From Marchantia polymorpha subsp. ruderalis (Eukaryota > Streptophyta > Marchantiopsida > Marchantiales > Marchantiaceae): a stretch of 64,000 bases of DNA. This document shows positions 26,216-37,238 of this stretch, piece after piece. The notes under the pieces were generated by a model. That model had not been told where the DNA came from and ran no database searches. It saw nothing but the letters and a program-made list of their open reading frames with translations. Within the stretch, counting starts at the first letter, position 1; each line of letters begins with the position of its first letter. The position numbers and the translations under genes are program-made. The stretch is taken from contig AP031353.1 of the NCBI GenBank assembly GCA_037833965.1, positions 4,032,501 through 4,096,500 of the forward strand. Reading direction: 5' to 3'.

Positions 26216-27239
26216 CTACTTAGCTGTTCCGCATCTCCATTTTTTACCTTTCCCTAACATGGAAGTCAAGCTCTGAGCTAGGCGAGCAAAACCTTTCACA
26301 AATCTAAGATAGAATCCAATGAGCTCTAGAAAATTCTTTAACTTAGTTTGATTTTCAAGTGCTGTCCATTTTTGAATGGCATCTATCTTCTCACTCATCA
26401 CTTGAATTACTGCGGCTGTAACTCTATGATCATAGTAGTATACTTCCGATATGCCAAATTCACATTTTGAAGTTTTGGCATACAATTGATTGTCTCTTAA
26501 AACTTGAAGTACCTTTCGTAAATGATTTTTATGATCACTCAAAGTTTTGTTATACACCAATATATCATCTAAATAAACAATGACAGATTTATCTAGATAA
26601 GGGCGAAAGATATCGTTCATCAATCCCATGAATGTAACTGGTGCATTAGTGAGATCAAAAGACATCACTAGATACTCAAAGTGGCCACACCTAGTACAAA
26701 AAGCCGTCTTGTGAACATCTTCATCTGCAGTTTGAATTTGATTGTAGTCGCTTCTCAAATCTAGCTTGGTGAAGTACTTCGCTCTTTGAAGTTGATCAAA
26801 CAAATCATCCATACGAGGTAATGGATATTTGTTTTTCACCGGCTTGTTGATTTAACCCCCGATAATTGATGCATAGTCACATGGACCCATACTTCTTCTT
26901 CACAAAGAGCACCGGAGCTCCAAAAGGTGAAACACTTGGTTGACTGAATTCCTTGCTCAACATCTCCTCCACTTGAGCTTTGCATTCTTCCAATTTGTTT
27001 GGAGCCAAACGATATGGAAATTTGCAAATCGGTGTACTTCTAGGTATCACCTCAATCTTGTGATCTACTCGACTCTTTGATGGTAAGGCTGCAGGTAGAG
27101 CATCTTGAAAAACATCTTTGTACTTCATAAAAATGTCGTTCAAGGACTCCGGGATATAAAGTTTGTTCGTGGATACAATATCTTTTATAAGTCCAAGAAA
27201 ACATACATCATCTTTAGAAATGAATGTTGTATCCATCAC
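26216..27239 (-). pseudogene. gypsy reverse transcriptase, interrupted by a stop and a frameshift
   Basis: 27239-26877 carries the N-terminal RT part (PYRLAPNKLEE, FGAPVLFVKKKYGSM) and ends at a TGA where the family has arginine. After a frame change near 26840-26870 the domain resumes with NKYPLPRMDDLFDQL, YFTKLDLRSDYNQI and VIVYLDDILVYNKT. The catalytic YLDD is intact. Later motifs (KCEFGISEV) are also clear. Confidence 0.93.
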
Positions 27240-27416
27240 AAAGAGTGTTAAATTTCTATTTTGAGATCTAATTCTATCTCCATAAATCTTTTAACCACTA
27301 TTTGTAATCATTTTGCTTCTCCAATCTACCTCCGAATTATATTGTTCCATCCATGAAATTCCACGGATTACATCATATCGAGCTAAACGAATTACTTTCC
27401 ATTCAATGCTCTCCTT

Positions 27417-27662
27417 CTATCTACCTATGGATAATTCTACACTCCGAGGTAGTATCTCTATCACTTCAGTTTGCCCGTTTGGCAATTCAACTTCCTCATT
27501 CACGTCCTTCATCAACATCAAACGTAACTTCATAGCAACACTCCTTGATGAAAAATTCTCTGTTGCTCCAAGATCAATTAAAACTCTCACCTTGTAACCT
27601 TCCATCAAACCATCGGTGACAATGAGTTGAGCTTGCTTTTTACTCCTTCCATGAGCTCTCAT
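27417..27662 (-). pseudogene. gypsy aspartic protease remnant
   Basis: Minus-strand frame with VRVLIDLGATENFSS, the retropepsin active-site region. The usual D-S/T-G is D-L-G here, so the residue that normally follows the catalytic aspartate is changed. Confidence 0.8.
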
Positions 27663-27786
27663 CCATTGCCGTCTTCCAACCTTGCATTTTCTTCGCTTTG
27701 TAGAACCAGTAAGGCCGCGAGGCTAGTTTACTCGTGATCTTCGGTCCCCGAAACTTCTTCCTCCACCTCTTCATACTCTATCCCCT

Positions 27787-28944
27787 CTATATTGTTGAAC
27801 GGTCGTCGATGTATGGGTCATACTCCTTATGGTGCCGGTCGAATTCGGCAAAACTTGGCAATGTGACCCATTCGTTCAAATGCGTAGCATTGACGATTGT
27901 CATGAACTCCAGCTCCTCCTCGATCCATCCCGTTATTTGCATAACCTTCTTGCAAATTTGGAACTCCTGGTCGTCGAATCTCACCTCCAAATCCCCGTAG
28001 TCGTACTCTTGTTGGTGCAAAACCTTCTTTACGTCAAAAGGTTTTTCAATTCCATTGGTGTTGGGTCAGATGATACTCAAAAATTGCTTACTGGTTCACC
28101 GTGTGTGACACCAAAAGCACTCGAAATTCGTTGAGCAATTGTGATTGCTTCATTCACTATGGATGGATTGCTTACCATCACCTTCTTTCGAATTTGATAC
28201 TTCAAGCCTCGTTTGAACACGTCCAAGGCACTGGGTAAATTGTTGAGGAAGCATAACTCTGCAGGGTTGGCAAAACTCTTGAGTCCCAAATCCCCGGAAA
28301 TGGCGGACGCGAGCAGTCGCCCTAATTTCCACTGCAATAGTACCGCGAATTCAAAAAGTAATAACCAGAATGGCCAACCCAATAGCGGATTCCGCGACAG
28401 CCACCTCTGCTCCACTCATATCCATAATAGATACTTGAAGATCATGAAATTCTTCAATGTATTCATGGATACCTTCTTTCTGCTTCAAATCCCACAATTT
28501 CATTCTTGCAATTTGAAGAGAGTCCACCACTTGAAAATTTTGCAGAAGTACTTCCTACATTACACTCCACGAAATGCTAGCATCTCATTGTGAAAGCATT
28601 CTCTCCCATGTTGTGTACCATGTGAGAGCTTTATCCGTAAGATAAAATTTCATGAACATTTCTGCAATGTAATCAGAAACATGAAAATGGGATAAATGAA
28701 TATTTAGTCTCATTATTCATACCTCTAACATTCCCATCGCTCTATTTTCTCTATAAGCTTACACCTTACATGATTTTCCCATTCCTTCAATCTCTTGAAG
28801 ACGTTTCCTATTTGTTTTTGCTGCATCAATAGGAGTTGATTCTAGCTGAACTTGAGAAGCTTGAACTTGAGGTTCAACTTCCATCTCTCCCACTCTTTCT
28901 CTCTCTACTTTCTCACTCTCCAATGCGAAGATTTTATCTTCCAT
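27787..28944 (-). pseudogene. gypsy gag remnant
   Basis: The minus strand has FKRGLKYQIRKKVMV and EAITIAQRISSAFG (28077-28415), resembling the C-terminal half of plant gypsy gag, with further short frames at 27787-28020 and 28759-28944. A charged, coiled-coil-like stretch (FALESEKVERERV) near 28880-28940 fits the N-terminal side. No CCHC zinc knuckle is recognisable, so this part is more decayed than pol. Confidence 0.6.
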
Positions 28945-29645
28945 GGCTTACTACTTCGTATGCCCATGTACTTTTGCTTTTCTCAACTCCTTCATCTTTG
29001 CTATGATTGCGTTGAGAACCTCACCCGGATCGATTGATGTCCCCATGCTTTCTCACACTCACTCTAATACAAAGTGAGTATAATCATTATCTGACCTCTC
29101 AAAAGAGTAGCTACAAAAGGTATAAGTGATTCTATCACTGCTCTATAGTAATCTTCCCCATAATTTCTCACAAGAAAATCTCTCCACAGTTTATTTTGTC
29201 GGTATACTGTTCTAATCTCTACATAAGTGCTGAACCGAACCGGTATGGATGGTTCACGATTCAAATCCATAAAACACATTATAGAATGTATATGGTACAA
29301 TCCCAAGTCTCTTCATAACTAACTATTGAAACAACTAGTGGCACTTTCAACTTCATCACTCTAGTCAAAAAATCTACACCCCAACAAGCCACAAGTTACA
29401 TCTGAAAATGATATTTCTCCATGCAACGAATGTGAATATCGAATAGGTTAGGAATTGGCCACTCGGTACTAGATTCGTGTCAAGTCTGTCCATATCTGCA
29501 AAAACCACAATTTCCACCTTTTCACCTCACTCTACATGCAGATCAATGACCTCTACCAGCCTCTATACACTCTCAAAACTGCACTCCATCATTACTCACT
29601 TGCTATTCCATGATGGGTTATCCATACTCAAGGAAAAAACAAGGT

Positions 29646-29659
29646 TGCTCTGATACCAT
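29646..29659 (-). other. gypsy primer-binding site (initiator Met tRNA)
   Basis: On the minus strand TGGTATCAGAGCA directly follows the 5' LTR. This is the standard complement of the 3' end of plant initiator methionine tRNA. Confidence 0.93.
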
Positions 29660-30140
29660 TGTAACACTAGGGTTTAGAGAGAAGTTCACTCGAAGATAAA
29701 AAGGTAAACTCTGAAGATGAGAGATCTTAACAATCAATCTACTCTTCATTATATAGTTTCCACCAACAAGTACAAAGAGATAAGATCTAATCCCACCATC
29801 CATCTCACTCCTAGTGGATGGCATGCACGTAGTCCGGGTCCGAAGTACACCGGGGAATCATGTTTGTATCAGGCTAGAAATCCTGACGTGACGGATAATT
29901 CTAACAAGCACACGGATCGCTGACGTGACGCTCCCAACTAACCCACCAACTAACACACTCAATTCTTACCTAACAAGCACACGGATCGCTGACGTGGCAT
30001 TGTCAACTAACACATCTACTCTCTACCTACCAAGTGCGCGGATCGCTAACGTGGCAACTATGACTAGTGCACACTAAAGTATCTATATCAACATTTAGAG
30101 TAACCTCTACTTTAGTTCTAACTAACTAAAGATGGTTACA
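29660..30140 (-). repeat. gypsy 5' LTR (481 bp)
   Basis: Partner of 23870-24277, with the same TGTAACAC/GGTTACA termini. It is longer because of an extra segment of about 60-70 bp near 29825-29890 absent from the other copy. It drives minus-strand transcription: a TATA-like box lies near 29747-29755 with ACGT-core repeats upstream (29886-30055). Confidence 0.93.
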
Positions 30141-30145
30141 CTACA
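30141..30145. other. target-site duplication of the gypsy element (right copy)
   Basis: CTACA, identical to 23865-23869. Confidence 0.9.
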
Positions 30146-30170
30146 GTTGGAGACTCTCATTGCGCAACTT

Positions 30171-31090
30171 TCAAGGACTGAAGTTCTTGATACATGTCAC
30201 ATATGTACTTGCTAGAGTGACAATTGTGTGCCCGATGACCAAGTCTACCACACTTATGACAATTACCCTTGATCTCATGAGACAACGGTGATTGAGACTA
30301 GTATCATGATCGAGACCGAGAAGGTTTGTTGTCATACCGCTGATACTTGTTGGACGTGTTGTGCCTCCAATTTCCTTGTGACGTGCGTTTGGATACAAAC
30401 GACATGAGATTTGTCGTTTGTACCTCCAGATCTTGAAGTTGAACTGGTCTTGATGTGCTTCAAGACCTCCGTATTGTGAATTTTTCTTGCAAGTCAAGTC
30501 TCAGCCGTCTGCAGTATGAGTTGTTGTTCCTTTTCTACAATCATCAGATATCGCATCATATCAGCATGTTTAATGAATTTCATGTTTTAATATTGCTGCG
30601 AGAAGATGACACATGCGAGAGGAAAAGTTGAAAGTGTCTTATCTATTATATCGACGTCGGTGATGTTCTGGCCACAGATGCGGAGCTCGGCAACGATATG
30701 GTGTAATTTTGAATCATAACTATGAAAATTCGGGAAGTCGAGGACTTGGAGACTCAACCAATTACTCCAAGCTTGTGGTAAGATGATCATTTCTGCATGC
30801 TAGAAGCATGATTTGAGCGCCGCCCATAGAATTGCCAGATCCTCCTCGTGTATGTATTGCATCCGTAACGCAGGGTCGAGGTGTCGGCGTAGTACCAATA
30901 GTGTCTACCATTTGTGCGCCGGTTCAATCATCTTCTCCGAGTTCGGTTGCACTGTGTAGATAAGTTCTTTGGCAGAGAGACATGTCCTTATGTTGAAGTG
31001 CCAATCTAAATAATTTGTCCTATCGGATGCTAAAGTTTCAAAGTAGAGCGGAGTGATTCTAGTGTACTTAGATTGTGCTTCTGTCGTCAT
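30171..31090 (-). pseudogene. copia gag remnant with CCHC zinc knuckle
   Basis: The minus-strand frame at 30905-31090 starts MTTEAQSKYTRITPLYFETL and has NYLDWHFNIRTCL, the typical copia gag N-terminus. At 30587-30790 there is YDSKLHHIVAEL and DIIDKTLSTFP (UBN2-like gag domain). Near 30218-30266 the codons give C-HK-C-GRLG-H-RAHN-C, an intact CX2CX4HX4C RNA-binding knuckle. The pieces lie in different frames. Confidence 0.85.
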
Positions 31091-31599
31091 AGTTAATCTA
31101 GCTATCTACTCCGTGAACAAGAAGACTTCTTCAAGAGAGATGAGATGAAAACGAATCAATGAAACTACGGAAAGGGAAGTGAAGATGGAGAGAATGATGT
31201 TTCAAAGAGTGTTAGAGTGCAACAAGAAGAAGGAAGCAAGACAACAATAAATATACAGGTCCGCCAAGACAAACTAGAGTAGTAAGTCTAGCTTTCTACG
31301 TCAAGCTTCACCCTAAACTCGGCGTTACTTCCTTGTGATCGGCAAGACAACCGATGCTTAGTGGAACAGTAGCAAATGCAGCGAGGATGGTGCTCTGAGT
31401 ACATCAAAATCTGAATCACTGCCAAACATTCCACAACGAGCTCACACACCAACAAATAAACCTACCACCGAGCTCCAGACCAAGAACACAAAGTCGTTTA
31501 CGATCTTTCCGCCCTTCTTCACGCATAACATTGCTCTGATCTCAAAGCACTTGGAATGAAGCCAACTTCAAACTGACATGAACTAACGTGCTGATAACG

Positions 31600-31857
31600 T
31601 GAGAAGGAAACTGAAAGAACAAAATACGGTGACAAATGAAACAATTTTTTCGAATTTCATTCCATGAACAACATTCCCAAATAAAGTATATTAATGAGTT
31701 TGGAGTGTGTTCCAGTACCATATTTATATGGGATTATTATGGTTAGTGTAAACCCTCTTTGATTCTATATTAAATTATTATAATAGGTTAGACCTCTCAA
31801 AGGGTTACGCTAAACCCTCTCATTATTATTAGGTATAATGTGTCGGTTATCTCAACA
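31600..31857 (-). repeat. copia 5' LTR
   Basis: Partner of 20023-20344. On the minus strand the sequence just inside it reads CACGTTATCAGCACGTT, which resembles the conserved leader of many plant copia elements and probably holds the primer-binding site. The start is uncertain by a few bases because the TGTTG terminus is eroded. Confidence 0.8.
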
Positions 31858-32549
31858 AGGACCCTTGACGCCTATCTTTCAACTGTAGAAATGCCGGACG
31901 TAAACACGCAACTTACTCTTTCGAGCTCTCCACAGAAAGAATCAAAATATCTGTCGAGCCGACCTTAACACAGAGAGGAAATCCAGTTCACAAATTCCGC
32001 AACACCCAAGACAAGGGCCAAGTCGAAATTCTCGAAGAAGTCCGGCCACGACTCATCGGTAACGCTTCAACCTCGCGGAGGAGCGGAGAATGAACCTCGA
32101 GCAATTCGCTGCGGAAAGAGACAGAGCGACATTGGTTTGGGGCTTCATATCTATCCCTGCTTCACATCTCCCACTCCGACGTCCGAGTCGTCATAAGACA
32201 ACGACTGAATTCTGCCTCACAAGACGAGAGGGCTAAACTACGCTTCTAAATTATTCCCCGTCACCGTAACATGGTCATATATCTGAGTAAATTTCAAAAC
32301 AGAAAAATGTATTTCCACTTGCTGTTCCTTTACTCCACGGAGTCCTGCGCACAGGCTTAGCATCTTTGAATTGGAGCTCAAAATCTGCTATTCTATGCGA
32401 AGTAGCTCAACCATTTGAAACCTACACTCTTGTCCCGCTTTTTATCCATCGCTCCTCATTTCCCTTTTTACCCATCGCTGCTCATTTCCTTGTCGAATTT
32501 GGTGCAAAGTTCGAATTTCTCATCGAGCTGCGGTTTGCTTTCCACTCCT
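31858..32549. other. intergenic, no gene recognised
   Basis: Mixed-composition DNA between the copia LTR and the minisatellite. I see no conserved coding segment, RNA or mobile-element end. Confidence 0.5.
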
Positions 32550-33085
32550 CATGAATCACACTTGGTTTGCCTTCAACTCCTCATGAATCACACTTGGTTC
32601 GCGCACACGGCATTCATCCCAACGAGACATTCGGGTGGCACTACTCCTACGCTCATGAATCACAGTTGGTTCGCGCACACGGCATTCATCCCAACGAGAC
32701 ATTCGGGTGGCACTACTCCTACGCTCATGAATCACACTTGGTTCGCGCACACGGCATTCATCCCAACGAGACATTCGGGTGGCACTACTCCTACGCTCAT
32801 GAATCACAGTTGGTTCGCGCACACGGCATTCATCCCAACGAGACATTCGGGTGGCACTACTCCTACGCTCATGAATCACACTTGGTTCGCGCACACGGCA
32901 TTCATCCCAACGAGACATTCGGGTGGCACTACTCCTACGCTCATGAATCACAGTTGGTTCGCGCACACGGCATTCATCCCAACGAGACATTCGGGTGGCA
33001 CTACTCCTACGCTCATGAATCACACTTGGTTCGCGCACACGGCATTCATCGTGTGGCTCTACTCCTACGGGGAGTTTGTGGGAAG
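32550..33085. repeat. 72-bp minisatellite with two alternating variants
   Basis: Six full 72-bp units start at 32582, 32654, 32726, 32798, 32870 and 32942. A seventh starts at 33014 and lacks about 16 bp internally; a truncated copy precedes the array at 32550. Odd units read CATGAATCACACTTGG and even units CATGAATCACAGTTGG, so the true unit of recent expansion is a 144-bp dimer. The rest of the unit appears identical between copies. Because 72 is divisible by three, open frames run through on both strands; I do not take these as genes. Confidence 0.95.
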
Positions 33086-34678
33086 AGCGGGTGGGGATTG
33101 CTGAATTAAACTTCCAAAGAGAGCCGAAATTCTTGCTCTCTTTCCGGAGCCTGCAGCGACCTCTCGACGATCACACGGTGGCGAAGTCCATTTCAAATTT
33201 TGAACGTAGTACACGTTGAAGTTTAAAATCGGCAACTGCAAGATATACGGAGGTTGAAAGTAAGCGAGTGGGAGTTAGTTTTGAACGTGATACATGTTGA
33301 AATTTAAAAATTGGGCAACTGGTATATTTAAAATGGAGTTCAATGAGGAGGAAGTGGAGAGCTTGTGGAAGAATGCCTGTGACCATCCCTGCTCGTGAAG
33401 TCTCACTCGTCGGACGTGAGTTTCTGACATCAGATGTGGACACAGACTGCTAATTTGTACCAGTCCCCCTCAGATCAACACCAGCGGCCATTCGGAGGAT
33501 CATGGATGCTCTTCAAGGTCCGACATTGCCTGTGGCTCTGCTCGGTCGCAGAGACGGAGTCCCGTGATCTAAGATCGATGTTTGTGGCATTCTTCCGAAA
33601 TTCCCTTCCACGCACAGGACGCGATGTCTAATGCGCAAGCGCTTCTGATCACTATACATTTCGCAGACTAGTTTGTACAGCATTTCAGTTTGAGCGCTTC
33701 GTACGCGATCTGCAAGACTTTGAAAGGTCGTCACGAATCTAAACTCCGAGTCCAAAGACGAGCCTTGCGAAATCAAAGTTTTCTGTGATCAAAAGCTAAT
33801 GTAACAGAGAATGCGGGAACATATGTAGCCGCTCCGAGGTTCGGGAGTACGATTCTATCGCTCTCAATGACGATTAGCCGCAGCTGCTTCAGTTACTGAT
33901 GCCATAATTCTCTTTTGTTTAAAAATTGCTTCGTTGGAACGATGGGAATTACGTGGCTCTGGACGTCAAGAGACACTAAACACGATGATTCTTGCTTCTC
34001 CGTGTCGTTGATGTGATTTCTATCTTCAGATGTATATCTAGTGAAGGATTAAAAACCAGACTGTCTAGTTCCAACTCACTGTCGATTCCGGTAGATTTTT
34101 ATATAATTCTCTCAGTCAACGTAACCAACACACGGACCATTGAAAATCTTAAACCCTAAACCCTGAATCATCATTTCAGAAAGTCATCGAAATTTTCTTC
34201 TGTAAAAGTTAAGTTTTTGCTCACCTTGGGATTGTGAGGAGACGAAGGGTGGGGTTCAGCATCACACCAAGTTCGACTTAAAATCTGCTTAAGTGGACTG
34301 AAAGAGTTTCAGTTTAATTGTTCCACTTGTAAACTTGGTACTACTTCGAGTATTGTAAATTAGCACCATACACCGATCGATTTATGGGAAACTGGATCCG
34401 ACACACAGAAAACATAGCACGGCAATGAGAGCAGCTACAGAACGCATGTCTCTGTGTTCGAGGACCAAGTCATCCGCTGTCCAACTTGCCGCTCTGAAGA
34501 GACACTCTGCTTACTATTCTGAAACAGTACACAATGCTCCAGGCAATTCGTGTCCTGCTGCATGTTTGACTGTCCTTGTGTTCCACATATTCTTGTATCG
34601 GATTCTTCTTCTCAGCACTTTCCAGTGCGCGTATTGTGTTTGGGATATAGTTACAAGATAGACCCAGACTTCATTAAA
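33086..34678. other. intergenic, no gene recognised
   Basis: No conserved coding segment was found. Two short telomere-type units (AAACCCTAAACCCT) occur at about 34152-34165; so small a tract is common in plants and is not a telomere. Confidence 0.5.
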
Positions 34679-35558
34679 AAGTGGCATTTTATTAAAAAAT
34701 GCCACCTTTGCCACAATTAAAATTGGGCCCATGTCACAATTAAACATTTTTCTACAGTGACTCTTTGGTTGCAATTGAGATTTAATGAGTACATTTTTAA
34801 GAGTTTGCAAACACGGAGGAAAGTTTACAAAGTGACAATGGAAAAATGTTATTATCCCAAGCAAGCAACCATGAGACTGCATTGCCGTCATTATGTTGTA
34901 ATTGAATGGAAAGAGACCCTAAAGAGAATCCCTTTATCTGTGTTTTTGAGCCAATTGTGTACAGAAATCGAAGTAACGCATGATCATCTCATGGATGTAA
35001 ATTTAGGAAGAAAAGAGTATTACATACTCTGGAGGGTAATCTAAAAACTCTAATGCAATAATATTTTAGTCATGAAACCAAGTTTCTCTGGAATCTTAGG
35101 ATTGAAGACAGGTGATTTTACTCATCTTCAGTTGATGTTTTGAGGAGTAATACAATTCATGTCTCGTGGATTTTATCACTATTCAGTTGAAGTCTAATAT
35201 TCTCATGGTTACGGTCAGGAACCATGAACTCATTTCTTTTCAAAGTACTAGCTCTTTGTCCTCTCTTTGAGTATCCTCACGATGAAGAATCATAGAGTCT
35301 GTTCATGGATTATTTTGAATTCTCGTTAGCTTTTGATGGTTTTAGGTGTTCCTTGAACATAACATGAGGATGGTATTTAAGTTGGCCACAATGGACAAAA
35401 AATCTCTGCTTCAGGTTCTCATGAAATAAGCGCAATCTCTTATGGTTTCAAGACTGTCACAAAAGGTTTTCAATACAAATGTCACAATTAATAAATTTTG
35501 GGTGCCACAATTAACCAAATGGTGGCAAAAGTGGCAAATGCTACTTTTAATACCACTT
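34679..35558. mobile_element. probable non-autonomous DNA element with imperfect terminal inverted repeats
   Basis: The left end (AAGTGGCATTTTATTAAAAA..TGCCAC..TTTGCCACAATTAA..GTCACAATTAA) is mirrored at the right end as the reverse complement of ATTTGCCACTTTTGCCACC, TAATTGTGGCACCC and AATTGTGACA blocks at about 35478-35558. Arms are roughly 70-80 bp with indels. The interior of about 700 bp has short open frames but no transposase motif that I recognise. No target duplication is clear, so the superfamily is not assigned. Confidence 0.55.
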
Positions 35559-36713
35559 CTGCCCTAAACCCTTGAACCTAGTGTGGATTCCAGGTCGAAA
35601 AGCTGGAATCCACAGTCACCTCAGGGACCATATCACTGTTTTTTCTCTGCACGGATGGTACAGTTCCATGATTCCTGAATGGTACATTGCTGCTTGATGA
35701 AAAACTTCACTTTGATCTAACACTTCCCTTTTTGTAAATCCGTTGTCCATAAACCTGGTCTCCAAGATTCTTGTCCTTACTTCAATGGCTTCTTGAGTCA
35801 TTTGCATGATGAAAAATATACGAGTACTTATGCAATGTTGTCTAGAGTTGGTGTTATCTCTATGTGCATGGCTAAAGCCTAGTAAAAAAATTTCTTGCTA
35901 ACAGCTTAGTCTTCAAAGAATGAAGATTGAAGTCTATAATCTGCCATAAATGCATCATGTGCTTTGTTACATAACTTTCAATTAATCTTATCACTCGGTA
36001 CGAAAGATTTACGTAAATTAACGATGAAAATGATGATGAACTATAATTCTCAGCTGCACTTCACAATTCTGTTCTCTTAAAATATTTGACTTGATTCATA
36101 TCTGAAATTTGAAGGCGATTCAATTGCGTTAGTTCAAACTGTGGAGAATAACGATTTCACTTTCTTTCTCATCTCATTCATTCTCTGATACATCTTCGGA
36201 AGATCAATATCCAAAAAAGGCATAAGTTATACCATCAATATTCTACATTAGTTGATTGCACGAGATCCTATTGAATATTATTTTGAAATCAACATGAGTA
36301 CTTCACTCCAATTTTAAAGATAAAAAAAACACATTTTTCATTCTTACAATAAAACTTATTGCTATAGACGGCGAGTGTTATGAAATAATCATCGACAACA
36401 AATGCTCTAACCACAAGCAGACATATCTATCTAAATAAGGATTTCTTCTTACCTTCATTACAAATATAGAGTAGCAAATAACTTGTATTATTTCAGTTAA
36501 ATGATAATATAAGCTTATTCCCAAAACGATTGTGCTAGTTTTTGTCAAGCACGTCTTATACTCTCCCCCATGTCTGGATGAATTCGTTCAACAACCTCGA
36601 ATACTATTGTCATGAGAACCTCGTCATCAACATCCCACTAAGCCACCGAAATTATCGTCACATTCTTAGGACCCTATGGACGAAGTTACGTAGTGGGAAA
36701 AAGAGAAGAAGCA
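35559..36713. other. intergenic, no gene recognised
   Basis: AT-rich unique-looking sequence between two mobile elements. No coding similarity seen. Confidence 0.5.
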
Positions 36714-36721
36714 CTGTCCAG

Positions 36722-37226
36722 TAGGCTTGGCCACGGTCCGGTTAACGGTTAACCGGTCCGGGAAATGTGCGGACCGGTTAACCGGTAAGTTAACCGGTCC
36801 GGCATTTTGCCATATCGGTTAACGGTTAACCGAGGTTTTAACCGGTTAACCATATGTCCCGACCCTACGTGACCGACGGGAGGGGCTGTGGCTGGGAGCG
36901 AAGGACTCAAATGAGCCCTCACTCGGACTGTTGAAAATCCTCCCGGTTGAAAACGCTCTCGAATTGGAGAGAATTCGACTTTGCGCCAGGGTGCAGGGAA
37001 GCTGGAGAAACACATCCGAGCTCGAGATTTATGCTAGGGATTATCCACTTATCGAATTGGGTGATCAAATTAGGTGATAAAAAAATTTAATCTGGCAGCA
37101 GAATTAGACTAGCGAGGCTCGTTGGTCTAATTCTGCTGCCAGAGGAAAGTTTTTTCCCGGACCGGTTAACCGGTCCGGAGAAATCTGGGACCGGTTAACC
37201 GTCGGTCCGGACCGTGGCCAAGCCTA
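36722..37226. mobile_element. hAT-type MITE, copy 1 (505 bp)
   Basis: Terminal inverted repeats TAGGCTTGGCCACGGTCCGG (left) and its exact reverse complement (right). An 8-bp direct duplication CTGTCCAG flanks it (36714-36721 and 37227-37234), the size made by hAT transposases. The subterminal regions are packed with GGTTAACCGG-type palindromic motifs, likely transposase binding sites. It has no transposase gene, so it is non-autonomous. Near-perfect ends and duplication suggest a fairly recent insertion. Confidence 0.93.
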
Positions 37227-37238
37227 CTGTCCAGTACC

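Larger units (their letters stand above)
23870..30140 (-). mobile_element. Ty3/gypsy chromovirus-type LTR retrotransposon, nested in the copia element
   Basis: A 6.27-kb element on the minus strand with two LTRs, an iMet-tRNA primer-binding site, a polypurine tract and domains in gypsy order: gag, protease, reverse transcriptase, RNase H, integrase, chromodomain. CTACA target duplications flank it. The gag is frameshifted, the protease motif is altered, the reverse transcriptase has a stop plus a frameshift, and the chromodomain has a stop. It is therefore not autonomous, but it is much better preserved than the copia host element, which agrees with a later insertion. Confidence 0.95.
20023..31857 (-). 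mobile_element. degenerate Ty1/copia LTR retrotransposon, split by a nested gypsy element
   Basis: Two diverged LTRs (20023-20344 and about 31600-31857) flank minus-strand remnants in copia order: gag (31090 down to 30170), protease, GAG-pre-integrase, integrase, reverse transcriptase, RNase H (20545). Integrase before reverse transcriptase identifies Ty1/copia rather than Ty3/gypsy. Removing the inserted gypsy element leaves about 5.6 kb, a normal copia length. LTR divergence, stops and frameshifts show it is old and inactive. No matching target duplication is visible at its outer ends. Confidence 0.9.

Noticed and set aside
32550..33085. CRISPR-like array
   Set aside because: Units are contiguous with no unique spacers, and the window is nuclear plant DNA.
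32415..33109. Long open frames of 160-229 codons over the minisatellite as a repeat protein gene
   Set aside because: Frames are open on both strands only because the 72-bp unit is a multiple of three and lacks stops; nothing outside the array supports coding.
34152..34165. Telomere or subtelomere
   Set aside because: Only two AAACCCT units; such telo-box motifs are scattered in plant DNA.
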